This document shows, piece by piece, positions 52,623 to 61,277 of a DNA stretch of 64,000 bases (position 1 is its first letter; each line of letters opens with the position of its first letter). The notes beneath the pieces were generated by a model that was given only the letters and a program-made list of their open reading frames with translations, was not told where the DNA came from and made no database searches. A program made the position numbers and the translations under genes. This DNA is from CAVPDA01 sp963702495 (GTDB lineage Bacteria > Pseudomonadota > Gammaproteobacteria > Burkholderiales > Rhodocyclaceae): NCBI GenBank assembly GCA_963702495.1, contig CAVPDA010000021.1, positions 1 to 64,000 on the forward strand. Direction: 5' to 3'.

Positions 52623-53488
52623 ACGGTCGATTCCGTTGGGGGTGGACGATGTTGCGGCGCGGGCTGATGGCGACCGCGCTGGTGATCGGGGCACCGGCAG
52701 CGGCAGGCGACGGCGCCATGGTGACCGATGTCCAGGGGCAGGCGGCGGTGGAGGGCGGCGCCCGGCTCGCGGTGTTGGCGGAGGTGGCGCCCGCAAGCAG
52801 GCTGCGGCTCGCCGGCGGTGCCCGGCTTACGCTGCTGTTCCTCTCCACTGGTGATGAGTTCGCCCTGAAAGGGCCGGGACGCTTCGAGGTCGGCGCGGCC
52901 GAAGTGCGGGCCGTCGAGGGCGCCACGCCACAGAAACGTGCGCTCCCGGTCGCGGCATTGCAGGCGCCGCGCGTGCGCGCCGGCGAAGTGGCGCAGGCGA
53001 CCCTGGTGATGCGCAGCATCCAGGCGGACATTGCGCCGCAACCGATCGAACCGCAGCGGACACGGGTGTTGACCCCCCGGCCGTCATTCCGCTGGACTTC
53101 GGTGCCCGAGACGAGCGGCTACCGCTTCGTACTGAGCGACAGTGGCGGTGATACGGTGTTCGAGTCCGAGCTTCCCGCTACGCAGCTCGTGCTGCCGGAG
53201 TCCGTGGTGCTGGAGGAAGGCGCGGACTACTCCTGGAGCATCGAGGCGCTGCCGCCGGGCAAGCGCCGGCGGCTCGCTACGGGCGAGTTCGCGGTGATCG
53301 ACGCCGAGCAGCGCGCGGCAATCGAGCGACTGCGTCCCGGCGCGAAATCCTCCTTCGCCGATCGCGTCGCGTTTGCGCTGATGCTGGAACAGGTCGAGGC
53401 GCACGACGCCGCCCGGGCCGAGTGGCGCCGCCTGGCGGCGGAACGCGCCGGCGACAAGAACCTCGAGGCGCGGGCTGCGTCCCGCTAG
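52619..53488 (+). CDS. Exported FecR-like/Fn3-like partner of the CHASE2 cyclase
   Basis: A 289-residue exported protein: signal peptide LRRGLMATALVIGAPAAAG, then a FecR-like beta domain (AMVTDVQGQAAVEGG, LRLAGGARLTLLFLSTGDEFALKGPGRF). A fibronectin-like sandwich follows (PRPSFRWTSVPETSGYRFVLSD, GADYSWSIEALPPGK) and a helical C-terminus. It overlaps the cyclase gene by four bases (ATGA). CHASE2 proteins are often encoded next to FecR-like periplasmic proteins, so it may be the ligand-sensing partner of the cyclase. This is inferred from context and known gene pairing. Confidence 0.75.
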   Translation: MNGRFRWGWTMLRRGLMATALVIGAPAAAGDGAMVTDVQGQAAVEGGARLAVLAEVAPASRLRLAGGARLTLLFLSTGDEFALKGPGRFEVGAAEVRAVEGATPQKRALPVAALQAPRVRAGEVAQATLVMRSIQADIAPQPIEPQRTRVLTPRPSFRWTSVPETSGYRFVLSDSGGDTVFESELPATQLVLPESVVLEEGADYSWSIEALPPGKRRRLATGEFAVIDAEQRAAIERLRPGAKSSFADRVAFALMLEQVEAHDAARAEWRRLAAERAGDKNLEARAASR

Positions 53489-53612
53489 CCGCATCGCGGC
53501 GCCGGACGCAGCGATCGCGTCAGTTCCCGCCGATCCCGGCGCCCTCTGCGCGGTGCATCCCACGTTTTCGATTCGCCGCCGCCGGCCCGAGGGCGACAGC
53601 GGGTTCTGATCC

Positions 53613-54509
53613 ATGTCCGCCGCCCTGCTGCTGCTGCCCGACTTCGCCCTGATCCTGCTCGGCAGCGCCATCCGCCGCTGGATGCATCTCGGCGATCACT
53701 TCTGGAGCGGGCTGGAGAAGCTGGTCTACTTCGTCCTGTTTCCGGCGCTGCTGATCGACGCCATCTCGCGCACGCCGATCGACCTGGCTGCCGCCGCACC
53801 TTTGTTCGCCAGCGGGCTGCTGGCGATGGGCGCCGGGGCACTGCTGGCGTTTCCGGCCCGGGCCCTGTTCGCGCTCAAGCCGATGACGTTCGCGTCGCAG
53901 TTCCAGTGCGCCTTCCGCTTCAACTCGTACATCGGTCTGGCGGTGGCGGGCACGCTGCACGGCGCCGCGGGCATCGCCGCGATGGGCATCCTGGTGGGCG
54001 CCATGGTTCCCTTCGCCAACATGGCCGCGGTGTGGATGCTGGCACGCCACGGCGAACTCGGCCTGTGGCGCGAAGTGCTGCGCAATCCGCTGATCTGGTC
54101 CACGCTGATCGGCCTCGCGCTCAACTTCGCCGGCATCGCCCTGCCCCAGGTCGCCCAGCATTTTTTCGGCCGCCTGGCGGACGCCGCGATCGCCCTCGGA
54201 CTGCTGGCCGTCGGCGCCGCTCTCAAAGCGCGCGGGGTCGCGGGCTCACGCACAGCGGGAATCTATGTCATGGCAGTGAAGCTGCTGGCGGTGCCGGCGG
54301 CAGCCTGGCTGGCCGCGCACTGGCTGGGTGTCACCGGCATCTACTTCGCCACGGTGGTGCTGTTCGGCGCCCTGCCCACCGCCAGCTCGGCCTACATCCT
54401 GACGATGCGCATGGGCGGCGACGGCCCCGGCGTGGCCTGGATCATCTCCGCCAGCACTCTGCTGGCGATGCTTACGCTGCCAGCCTGGCTGACGCTCGTC
54501 GGGGGGTAG
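53613..54509 (+). CDS. AEC-family transporter (auxin efflux carrier type)
   Basis: A 298-residue inner-membrane protein with about ten helices in two similar halves. Typical features are KLVYFVLFPALLIDAIS, FQCAFRFNSYIGLAVAG, NPLIWSTLIGLALNFAGIALP, LADAAIALGLLAVGAAL and LFGALPTASSAYILTMRMGGD. Bacterial members transport malonate, malate or other organic acids by proton- or sodium-coupled mechanisms; the substrate here is unknown. It is monocistronic and convergent with the FIST gene, only eight bases apart. Confidence 0.9.
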   Translation: MSAALLLLPDFALILLGSAIRRWMHLGDHFWSGLEKLVYFVLFPALLIDAISRTPIDLAAAAPLFASGLLAMGAGALLAFPARALFALKPMTFASQFQCAFRFNSYIGLAVAGTLHGAAGIAAMGILVGAMVPFANMAAVWMLARHGELGLWREVLRNPLIWSTLIGLALNFAGIALPQVAQHFFGRLADAAIALGLLAVGAALKARGVAGSRTAGIYVMAVKLLAVPAAAWLAAHWLGVTGIYFATVVLFGALPTASSAYILTMRMGGDGPGVAWIISASTLLAMLTLPAWLTLVGG

Positions 54510-54517
54510 GTCGGGCG

Positions 54518-55609
54518 CTACAGGAACAGCGTCAGCACGCCGGTGTAGCCGTAGAGCTGGTCGTGCGAGATCTCGCCGTTGCAGAAGAAACCGGCGAGGG
54601 GGATGTCGCCGAAGGTGTCGCGGATCATCTGCGGCTCGACGGCGTCGTCGCCGAACATGTTGCCGCCGCGCCCGAGGCAGGAGAAATACAAACCGCCCTT
54701 GGGCGGCGAGGGCAGCGCATCGCGCAGTTCCGTCAGCATGCGCTGCAAATCATCCCGCGCCGCATTGCCGTCGCGCCGCACGAACAGCAGTTGCCGGCCC
54801 GGCTCCACCATCTCGTTGATGGCGATCAGGCCGTTCTTCGAATCGATGCCGATGACATTACGCACGAGGTAGTCCCCGGCCTCGCGACCCGGCACCGGCA
54901 GTCCTACCAGGACGTAATTGGCGGCACGCGCCAAGTCGCGCGCCAGCACATCCCCCATCGCCTCCTTGTACACTTCGAGCGCCGGCCGATGATCGAGCGT
55001 GCCGATGACGTTGCGCTCGGCCTGGGTGATGAGGTAGCGCCCCGGCAGCGGCGAACAGCCTTGGCTGAGACGCGTCGCCACCGCCACCGCATCGGTGAAC
55101 CCCACGCCGGAGATGCCGCCCGATAGAACGCCGTTGGCGATCTGCAGGGTGGCCTCGCGCGCGCTGGACATGCCGCCGGTGATGAAGCCGCTCGTTACCT
55201 TGCCCGCCATGTCCGCCACCAGATCGGGCATGTCCGGCGTGCCGGGGTCGGCATGCACCACCGCGAAGTAGGGCGCCGTGCCGGCGCCGACCAGAGGCTG
55301 GCGGCCGGAGAAGACGCGGAAGCTCGCCGGGTCGAAGCGCCCGACCAGCACCGCGATGCCGCCGCCATCGACGCGGGCGTCGCTGCCGCCGCAGATGCCG
55401 ATGCCTACCGATCCGACCCACTCGTCGATGCCGGTCGCCTCGCGCAAGCGTCGCAGGATGGCTTCGGCATGCTGCGAGTAGCGATCGGAGAAGTACACGA
55501 AGCCGAGATTGGCGCCGGACGGGACCGACAGCCCGCTCAGGCACGCTTCGAGCGCCTCGCGCCAGTCCTCGGCGAAGCAGTGGGCGGCGGCGAGTTCGGG
55601 CGCGCTCAC
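54518..55609 (-). CDS. FIST N/C-domain sensory protein
   Basis: A 363-residue cytoplasmic protein with the FIST_N domain (LGFVYFSDRYSQHAEAIL, VGSVGIGICGGSDAR, FITGGMSSAREATLQIANG, GISGVGFTDAVAVATRLSQGC) and the FIST_C domain (LVRNVIGIDSKNGLIAINE, FSCLGRGGNMFGDD, PLAGFFCNGEISHD). FIST proteins bind small ligands and feed two-component systems; a conserved heme/NO-type role has been described for one member. The start is GTG at 55609, overlapping the stop of the PhaM-like gene as GTGA, with AGGA five bases upstream, so the two are co-translated. Higher ATG codons in this frame are not coding. Confidence 0.85.
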   Translation of the reverse strand: MSAPELAAAHCFAEDWREALEACLSGLSVPSGANLGFVYFSDRYSQHAEAILRRLREATGIDEWVGSVGIGICGGSDARVDGGGIAVLVGRFDPASFRVFSGRQPLVGAGTAPYFAVVHADPGTPDMPDLVADMAGKVTSGFITGGMSSAREATLQIANGVLSGGISGVGFTDAVAVATRLSQGCSPLPGRYLITQAERNVIGTLDHRPALEVYKEAMGDVLARDLARAANYVLVGLPVPGREAGDYLVRNVIGIDSKNGLIAINEMVEPGRQLLFVRRDGNAARDDLQRMLTELRDALPSPPKGGLYFSCLGRGGNMFGDDAVEPQMIRDTFGDIPLAGFFCNGEISHDQLYGYTGVLTLFL

Positions 55610-55995
55610 TTTTCCTGCGGCTTGGGCTCGGGCGGAGTGTCTGGCGCGGGGCTGGCAGGCGGCGCGCCCGCCGCCGCCTGCTGCATGAAGTTCCAGGGCC
55701 AGAGCGCAGCCGTGGCGAAGGGATTGGCGCCGGGCTCCGACTGCGAGGCCGACTGGCCGATGGCGGCCATCGCGGCCAGCGTCACGCGCTGCATTTCGAG
55801 CCCCTGGATGCTCATCTGCAGCATGTTGAGGTTCATCTTGAGCCAGCCTTCGACCGCCTTGAGGTCGGCGATGCGCTTGTCCAGCTCGTTCACGTCCAGC
55901 GTGGGCGTGACCATGCCGGGCAGATGGAAACCCATGCTCGACCACATGCCCTTGAGAAATTCGAGGGGATCCTGGGACGGGGTGGCGTTGCTCAT
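55606..55995 (-). CDS. phaM: PHA granule multifunctional regulator PhaM-like
   Basis: A 129-residue protein. The N-terminus DPLEFLKGMWSSMGFHLPGM and the heptad-like VNELDKRIADLKAVEGWLKMNLNMLQMSIQGLEMQ match PhaM of betaproteobacteria, which activates PHA synthase and attaches granules to DNA. The C-terminus is Ala/Pro-rich. It lacks the lysine-rich DNA-binding tail seen in the Cupriavidus protein; the tail here is PPEPKPQEK. ATG 55995 begins the family; an upstream ATG at 56061 adds low-complexity residues. It is translationally coupled to the FIST gene. Confidence 0.85.
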   Translation of the reverse strand: MSNATPSQDPLEFLKGMWSSMGFHLPGMVTPTLDVNELDKRIADLKAVEGWLKMNLNMLQMSIQGLEMQRVTLAAMAAIGQSASQSEPGANPFATAALWPWNFMQQAAAGAPPASPAPDTPPEPKPQEK

Positions 55996-56076
55996 CGCGT
56001 GCTCCGGTTGCGGACTGGCTCCGCATCTTACTCCAAAGGCGTCCGCCCCCGCCGGCGCCATTTTCCTGGCCGGCGC

Positions 56077-56100
56077 AAAAAAAAGGCGGCCGCTGGCCGC
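56077..56100 (-). terminator. Intrinsic terminator (minus strand)
   Basis: On the minus strand GCGGCC-AGC-GGCCGC (56100 to 56086) is followed by C and eight T (56084 to 56077). It should end transcripts coming from the small membrane-protein gene before they reach phaM. A second hairpin, GGCCGGAA/TTCCGGCC at 56116-56123 and 56130-56137, lies just upstream. Confidence 0.8.
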
Positions 56101-56266
56101 GCTTCAACGAGAGTGGGCCGGAAGGTTCATTCCGGCCGCCGGAGGACTGCCTCCGGCCTCCCGGTACGCCGAGGGGAGCCTGCGTTATCGCCGTTCGCGG
56201 GGCCTGTGAACCGCCCGCCAGCCGCGCGAATGGGCTACGTTATTCTTCTCGGCGGACGCGCCGCGC

Positions 56267-56605
56267 TCACGGGCGGGAAAGTGCCGAAACCGCCTGCGCG
56301 GGGACGGCTTCGTCGAGGGAAGAGCCGTGGCCTTGCCTTGCTGCGCCACTCTGCCCGGCCAGCGGCGAGGCGACGGCTTCCGCGTCGGCAGGCGGTGCGG
56401 CGGCCTGCCCCGCTTCGCCCAGGCGAATCACTGCCGGGGTCAGGAAGCGCATGGAGTTGTCGAGCCACAACAAGGCGACGAAAGCTGCCCCGGTCGCCAG
56501 ACCGATGGCGGCGACGGTGGCGATGACCGACCCCAGGCGTCTCAGCGAGCCTGAAACCCGGCCGAGGGAAATCATCTCTGCGGGAAGATGTTGTAGGTGG
56601 AGCAT
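56267..56605 (-). CDS. Small membrane protein, unknown function
   Basis: A 112-residue protein with a single strong hydrophobic helix (VIATVAAIGLATGAAFVALLWL) preceded by a basic segment (GSLRRLG). It continues with a ~55-residue Ala/Gly-rich tail (AGQAAAPPADAEAVASPL) that probably lies in the periplasm. I do not recognise it. It has AGGAGG before ATG 56605 and an intrinsic terminator downstream, which supports it as a real monocistronic gene. Confidence 0.6.
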   Translation of the reverse strand: MLHLQHLPAEMISLGRVSGSLRRLGSVIATVAAIGLATGAAFVALLWLDNSMRFLTPAVIRLGEAGQAAAPPADAEAVASPLAGQSGAARQGHGSSLDEAVPAQAVSALSRP

Positions 56606-56789
56606 GCTGACCTCCTAATCGTGATGCCTTTTTTGTCACCCGTCCGGTGGGCTCAATGAGCGAACACTGCAGGTGTACAGACATTCTGGCGCGGTTTTGC
56701 CGGCTTGAGTATCAGTCAGATGGATTAGGACCGGAGCCGCGCGGCGACGTCGGAGGCCGTACCGCGGGGCGCTCCAGCGCCCGCATCGC

Positions 56790-58613
56790 TCACCGATCCG
56801 TTGCGGGCTGCTTGAGCTTGAAATTGATGAGGGCGCGCAGCTTGGCCGGCATCACCGGCTTGAGCAGCAGATGGAATCCGGCGCTCTTGGCTTCCTCGAC
56901 CCGCTCCGGCGTGGTGCTGCCGGTGATCATGATCGCCGGAATGTCCTGGCCGCAGAGCGAGCGCACCTCGTGGATGGTGTCGATCCCGGTTTCGCTGCCG
57001 CGAAGCTGATAGTCGGCCACGATCAGGTCCGGACGGCCCTCCCGTGCGCGCAGGCACTCCAGCGCCTCGGCGGTCGATTGGCTGGCAATGACCTCGGCGC
57101 CCCATCCCCGCAGCAGCGCCGACATGCCGTCGAGGATCGGCTGATCGTCGTCCACGATGAGGACGAGGACGCCGGTCAGGTGATGCTGGGAGCGCACGTC
57201 CGTGCCCGGCGCGCGGACGGCTTCGACCGGCCGCTGGCCGAGGGGGAGATCGATGCGGAAGACCGTGCCTCGCCCGACCCGCGACTTCAGTTCCAGCGGA
57301 AGCTGGAGGAGAAGGGCGAGCCTCTTGACGATGGCCAGGCCGAGGCCCAGGCCTTTGCGGCGGTCGCGCTCGGGATTGCCGATCTGGACGAATTCATCGA
57401 AGACCCGTTCCTGCTGGTCGATCGGAATGCCGATGCCGCTGTCCCAGACCTCGATGCGCACTTTGGAGCCCCGGCGACGACAGCCGACCACAACTCCCCC
57501 CGCCCGCGTATAGCGGATGGCGTTGGTGATCAGGTTGCGCAGGATGCGCTCCAGCAGCACCGGATCCGAGTAGACGTAGTTGCCGCAACCGTGGATGCGG
57601 AATCGCAGCCCCTTGTCGAAGGCTTCCGGATCGAAATCCATGGCCAGCCGGTCGAGCAGGGTCTGCAGCGAGAAATCCGCCAGTTGCGGCTTGACGACGC
57701 CGGCGTCGATCTTGGACAGGTCGAGCAGTTCGTTGAACAACATCTCCAGCGCTTCCACCGACGCGCTGATGCTGTTCACGACGTTGGAAACCTCGGGGTC
57801 GCGCACCTTTTCCGACAGGGCCGCGGCAAACAGCCCCAGGGCATGCAGCGGCTGGCGCAGATCGTGGCTGGCGGCAGCGAAGAACTGGGACTTGGCGCGG
57901 CTCAACTGGTCCGCCAGTTCGCGCGCCTGTTCCAGCTCCGCGTTCTGCTGCTGCAGGTGCGCCGCCAGTTGTTCGTTGCGGAAGCGGTTGCGCAGCGACT
58001 CCGTCAGCAGCCGGTTGTACTTGTGGCCGACCGCCACCACCCCCAGCATGACGCAGAAGCTGATGAAGGCGATGATCAGATGCAGGGCGTCGCCCTGCCA
58101 CAGGTTGATGCCGATGATCGGCGGCAGCGTCGGCAGCACGAAGGCATAGAAGGAAACCAGATGGGAGGCGATCAGCGGCACCGCCACCGACGTGATGGCG
58201 AAGATCGAGATGACCAGGATGGTCTGGTACAACTGCGAACCCGGAATGAAGAAGAGCAGGGCCGCCGATCCCCAGATGCAGCCGGAGATGGCCGAGCCGA
58301 TCGCCCAGTAGCGCCCCCATCGTTCGTGACTGCCCTCCGGGATGCCCCCGGCCCGGAACCGCGAGTACAGCACGAAGCGCCAGCCCTGGTTCGCCGCCAT
58401 GGCGAGAAACCACACGATGACCAGCCAGTGCGGCACCACCGGCCACAGCACGGACGACAGCAGCAGCACGCCGACCATGGTTCCGGTGACCGATACCGGC
58501 AACTGCTGGTAGATCATGCGCACCTGCTCGGCGGCGACCATGCGGTCGAGCGCCTGGGGTGGCGCGGGCACCGTGCTGTCGGCGCGGGCGGCTTCGGTGA
58601 AAAACCGGGTCAT
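56790..58613 (-). CDS. Membrane hybrid sensor histidine kinase with receiver domain
   Basis: A 607-residue kinase. Residues ~35-220 form six membrane helices in three pairs (MVGVLLLSSVLWPVVPHWLVI, IYQTILVISIFAIT-like segments, HLIIAFISFCVMLGVVAVG). A coiled linker leads to HisKA with the phosphorylated His in FFAAASHDLRQPLHALGLF. The ATPase has the N box LLERILRNLITNAIRYT, the G1 box VWDSGIGIPIDQ and the G2 box RRKGLGLGLAIVKRL. A C-terminal receiver follows, with DDD in VLIVDDDQP, phosphoacceptor Asp in LIVADYQLRGSE and Lys in LLLKPVMPAKL. This layout matches kinases paired with LuxR-type regulators, two of which are nearby. Its ATG overlaps the radical SAM gene stop (ATGA). Confidence 0.92.
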   Translation of the reverse strand: MTRFFTEAARADSTVPAPPQALDRMVAAEQVRMIYQQLPVSVTGTMVGVLLLSSVLWPVVPHWLVIVWFLAMAANQGWRFVLYSRFRAGGIPEGSHERWGRYWAIGSAISGCIWGSAALLFFIPGSQLYQTILVISIFAITSVAVPLIASHLVSFYAFVLPTLPPIIGINLWQGDALHLIIAFISFCVMLGVVAVGHKYNRLLTESLRNRFRNEQLAAHLQQQNAELEQARELADQLSRAKSQFFAAASHDLRQPLHALGLFAAALSEKVRDPEVSNVVNSISASVEALEMLFNELLDLSKIDAGVVKPQLADFSLQTLLDRLAMDFDPEAFDKGLRFRIHGCGNYVYSDPVLLERILRNLITNAIRYTRAGGVVVGCRRRGSKVRIEVWDSGIGIPIDQQERVFDEFVQIGNPERDRRKGLGLGLAIVKRLALLLQLPLELKSRVGRGTVFRIDLPLGQRPVEAVRAPGTDVRSQHHLTGVLVLIVDDDQPILDGMSALLRGWGAEVIASQSTAEALECLRAREGRPDLIVADYQLRGSETGIDTIHEVRSLCGQDIPAIMITGSTTPERVEEAKSAGFHLLLKPVMPAKLRALINFKLKQPATDR

Positions 58614-60211
58614 GCGGCGACCGTCAGCGGAGGGGCGACGGGCAGGCAGGGGGCGGACGCACTCGGTTGCGGAACCCGTGGCGGGCGCAGGGCGATATGA
58701 CCGCGCTTGCCCCACACCGCCTGCCCGGCGAGCCAGGCCGGGAGGACGCGGCCTCCGGCGTCGGTGACGTGCCATGGGTCCAGAATGGCCGATCGCTGCT
58801 GCTCGGACTCGAAATCGTCGTCGCCGAACGGCACCTGGGCCAGTTCGGGCGGCGGCGGCTCGGTGCCGGCGATGTAGGTGCGCTGCGGGTGCGGGCGCGC
58901 ACTCTCGGAGGCCAGTTCCACCGCATCGTAGAGCAGCGAAATCGGCCCGCCCGAGAGCGCCAGACGCGGCAGGTCGAACAGCAGCTTGCGCAGGCGCCGC
59001 TGCGGCGAGAATACGCGGGCGGACAGGTCCCGGTAGGCGCCCACGAATTCGTCCGTCCCCAGATGGCGCGGCCGGGTCACCAGTGTATAGGCGTTGAAAT
59101 CGGCAAGCGCGGCGTTGGGCAGCAGGCGAGGATCGGCGGCAGCGGCGAGACGGTTGAAATAGGGCGTCCCCGGCAGCGGCGTCTCGAACGAGACATAGGT
59201 GGGCACATGCAGACCGGCTTCGCCCAGGTGCCGCGGGATGCTTGCGATGTAGCCCGCATCATCCGTCTCCGGGCTCAACATGATGCCCGCCATGACGAGG
59301 ATGCCGTGGCGGTGACACTGGTCGATGGCGCCGCGTACCTTGTCCAGCACGTTCTGCGACTTGCGCATGTTGACCAGCGCCGCCGCATTGAAGCTCTCCA
59401 GCCCGACGAACACGCCGCGACAACCGGCGCGCGCCATGCACGCGAGAAGCTCCGGTTCGCAGATGACATTGAACGTCACGCACGCGCCCCACCAGATGCG
59501 CAGCGGTTCTAGGGCGTCGCACAGACGGCGCAGGTAGGCGGGATTGCCGCCCAGGTTGTTGTCGTAGAAGCCGACGATTCGGCGCTGGTGCCAAGGCGCG
59601 CTGCGGCCCAGCATGCGCTGGCCGGCGACGATGTCGCGCACCACCAGTTCGACGGGACGGACGTGGTGGCGCGTGCCGAGCCCGGTCAGGGCACAGAATT
59701 CGCAGGCATAGGGACAGCCGCGCGTGACCTCCAGGCTCAGCGGCAGCACCTGCTGCTGAGCCAACAGGTCGAAGCGGGGCGTCGGCACCTGCAGCGGATC
59801 GTACGGCGCAGCGACATAGACCGGCTGCAGGTCGCCGCGGCAGAAGTCGTCATAGACGCGCCGCACCGTCGATTCGGGATCGCCGACGACGATGGCGTCG
59901 AACCAGGGTGCGACCAGTTCGCGATGGGTGCTCGCCAGCGTGCCGCCGAAAACCGTCTTGGCGCCGCGCCGGCGCCAGTAGTGGGAAATCTGGCGCGCGC
60001 GGTCGAAATCCGCATGCAGGGCCGAGATGAACAGCAGGTCGTAGTCCTTGCGCCAGTCGGGATCGGTCCAGGCATCGTTGACGACTTCGATGTCGATATC
60101 GGGCGGCAGCAGGGCGGCGATCAGCGCGCCGGCCTGAGGCTGCAGCACGCCGCGGTGGTGACGTCCCTGCCGGTGGTAGTCGACGAAGGTCGAGATGATG
60201 CCGACTTTCAA
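58610..60211 (-). CDS. B12-binding-domain radical SAM protein
   Basis: A 533-residue protein. The N-terminal ~170 residues form a cobalamin-binding Rossmann domain without the DxHxxG ligand (LLFISALHADFDRARQI, TVFGGTLASTHREL, AIVVGDPEST). The radical SAM domain has the cluster motif in RGCPYACEFCAL (CxxxCxxC), followed by IVGFYDNNLGGNPAYLRRLC and GVFVGLESFNAAALVNM. The C-terminal ~120 residues are unrecognised. Such enzymes methylate or rearrange unactivated carbons, for example in hopanoid or secondary-metabolite pathways; the substrate here is unknown. It lies 63 bases after the LuxR regulator and overlaps the hybrid kinase by ATGA, so one operon is likely. Confidence 0.88.
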   Translation of the reverse strand: MKVGIISTFVDYHRQGRHHRGVLQPQAGALIAALLPPDIDIEVVNDAWTDPDWRKDYDLLFISALHADFDRARQISHYWRRRGAKTVFGGTLASTHRELVAPWFDAIVVGDPESTVRRVYDDFCRGDLQPVYVAAPYDPLQVPTPRFDLLAQQQVLPLSLEVTRGCPYACEFCALTGLGTRHHVRPVELVVRDIVAGQRMLGRSAPWHQRRIVGFYDNNLGGNPAYLRRLCDALEPLRIWWGACVTFNVICEPELLACMARAGCRGVFVGLESFNAAALVNMRKSQNVLDKVRGAIDQCHRHGILVMAGIMLSPETDDAGYIASIPRHLGEAGLHVPTYVSFETPLPGTPYFNRLAAAADPRLLPNAALADFNAYTLVTRPRHLGTDEFVGAYRDLSARVFSPQRRLRKLLFDLPRLALSGGPISLLYDAVELASESARPHPQRTYIAGTEPPPPELAQVPFGDDDFESEQQRSAILDPWHVTDAGGRVLPAWLAGQAVWGKRGHIALRPPRVPQPSASAPCLPVAPPLTVAA

Positions 60212-60273
60212 GGTTTCTCCGGCGCGGGATGTCGGTGTCCCCGGCGCGTCGTCTCGCGCGGGATCGGAAGGTG

Positions 60274-60969
60274 CTAGCCCTGCGACCGGCTGCTGGCCGG
60301 GGGGCGAAGGCGCAGGCCGATTCGGCTCGCGGTGAGCACGGCCTGAGTGCGGTTGCTGGCGTTCAGCGCCTTGAGGATGGCGGTGACGTGGATCTTCACG
60401 GTGCCCTCGGCCAGATTGAGCGCGCGGCAGATGAGCTTGTTCGGCTTGCCCTGCAACATCAGTTCCAGCACGTCCACCTGGCGCTCGGTCAGACCCAGAT
60501 CCGAGGGCGTGACCGGGGCCGCGGCGCCCGGCCGCGCCGGCCGCAGGCTGCCCTGGCTCGGCGGCGCATCGGCGGAGGGCAAAGCCTGCGGCGGCACATA
60601 GACGCCGCCGGCCAGAACCAGGCGCAAGGCGTTGATCATCAGATCCTTGGACGAGGTCTTGGGGATGAACCCCATGGCCCCGGCGTCGAGCGCCCCGAGC
60701 ACCAGTTCGTGTTCGTCGTGCGCCGATACGACCACGACCGGAACGGCGGGGAAGCGGCTGCGGAACAGTTCGAGGGCCGACAGGTCACTGCTGCCGGGGA
60801 GCGAAAGGTCGAGCAGGATGAGATCGAGGTCGGGGTGGCGGTCGGCCAATCCGATCCCTGCGGGGCAGTCTTCCGCTTCCAGCAGATCGAGGCTGCCGTC
60901 GAGGTCGGCCAGTATGTGGCGCAATGCCTCCCGGATCAGCGGGTGATCGTTGACCACCAGGATTTTCAT
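60274..60969 (-). CDS. LuxR/NarL-type response regulator
   Basis: A 231-residue regulator. The receiver domain has phosphoacceptor Asp in LILLDLSLPGSS and Lys in GFIPKTSSKDL; the acidic pocket reads VVNDHPLI, with Asn in place of the first Asp. A ~35-residue linker rich in Pro/Ala leads to the LuxR helix-turn-helix (LTERQVDVLELMLQGKPNKLICRAL, GTVKIHVTAILKALN). GGAGAAGA precedes ATG 60969. It is the first gene of the operon that includes the radical SAM protein and hybrid kinase, so it is a likely partner of that kinase. Confidence 0.92.
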   Translation of the reverse strand: MKILVVNDHPLIREALRHILADLDGSLDLLEAEDCPAGIGLADRHPDLDLILLDLSLPGSSDLSALELFRSRFPAVPVVVVSAHDEHELVLGALDAGAMGFIPKTSSKDLMINALRLVLAGGVYVPPQALPSADAPPSQGSLRPARPGAAAPVTPSDLGLTERQVDVLELMLQGKPNKLICRALNLAEGTVKIHVTAILKALNASNRTQAVLTASRIGLRLRPPASSRSQG

Positions 60970-61277
60970 TCTTCTCCCCCAGCTGCGCGATGTCGGCCCG
61001 CTCCTGTCCACCCGGGCCAGTGTCGGAGTATAGCCGATCCCGGCGGCAGGGCCGTCGCCTTGGGGCCGAAAACTCGGGGGCTGTGAGTGCATGCGAACTC
61101 CGGCGAATGCAGGTTGGGAAGACGCAGCATACCGATGCCCGCGGCATTGGCCCATATGACTTTGGTGCTAGCCAAAAGTCCTATCGGCGCGGCGCGGCGG
61201 CGTGATACATTTGGGCACAAGCCCTCTATCGCGTGGGACAAGAAACGCCGGCCCGGGGCCGGCAACCGGGGAGGTCC
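60970..61277. other. Divergent promoter region between two LuxR-type regulators
   Basis: About 310 bases separate the two oppositely oriented response-regulator genes and should hold both promoters. I see no clear -35/-10 pair. No RNA gene is recognised. Confidence 0.4.
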
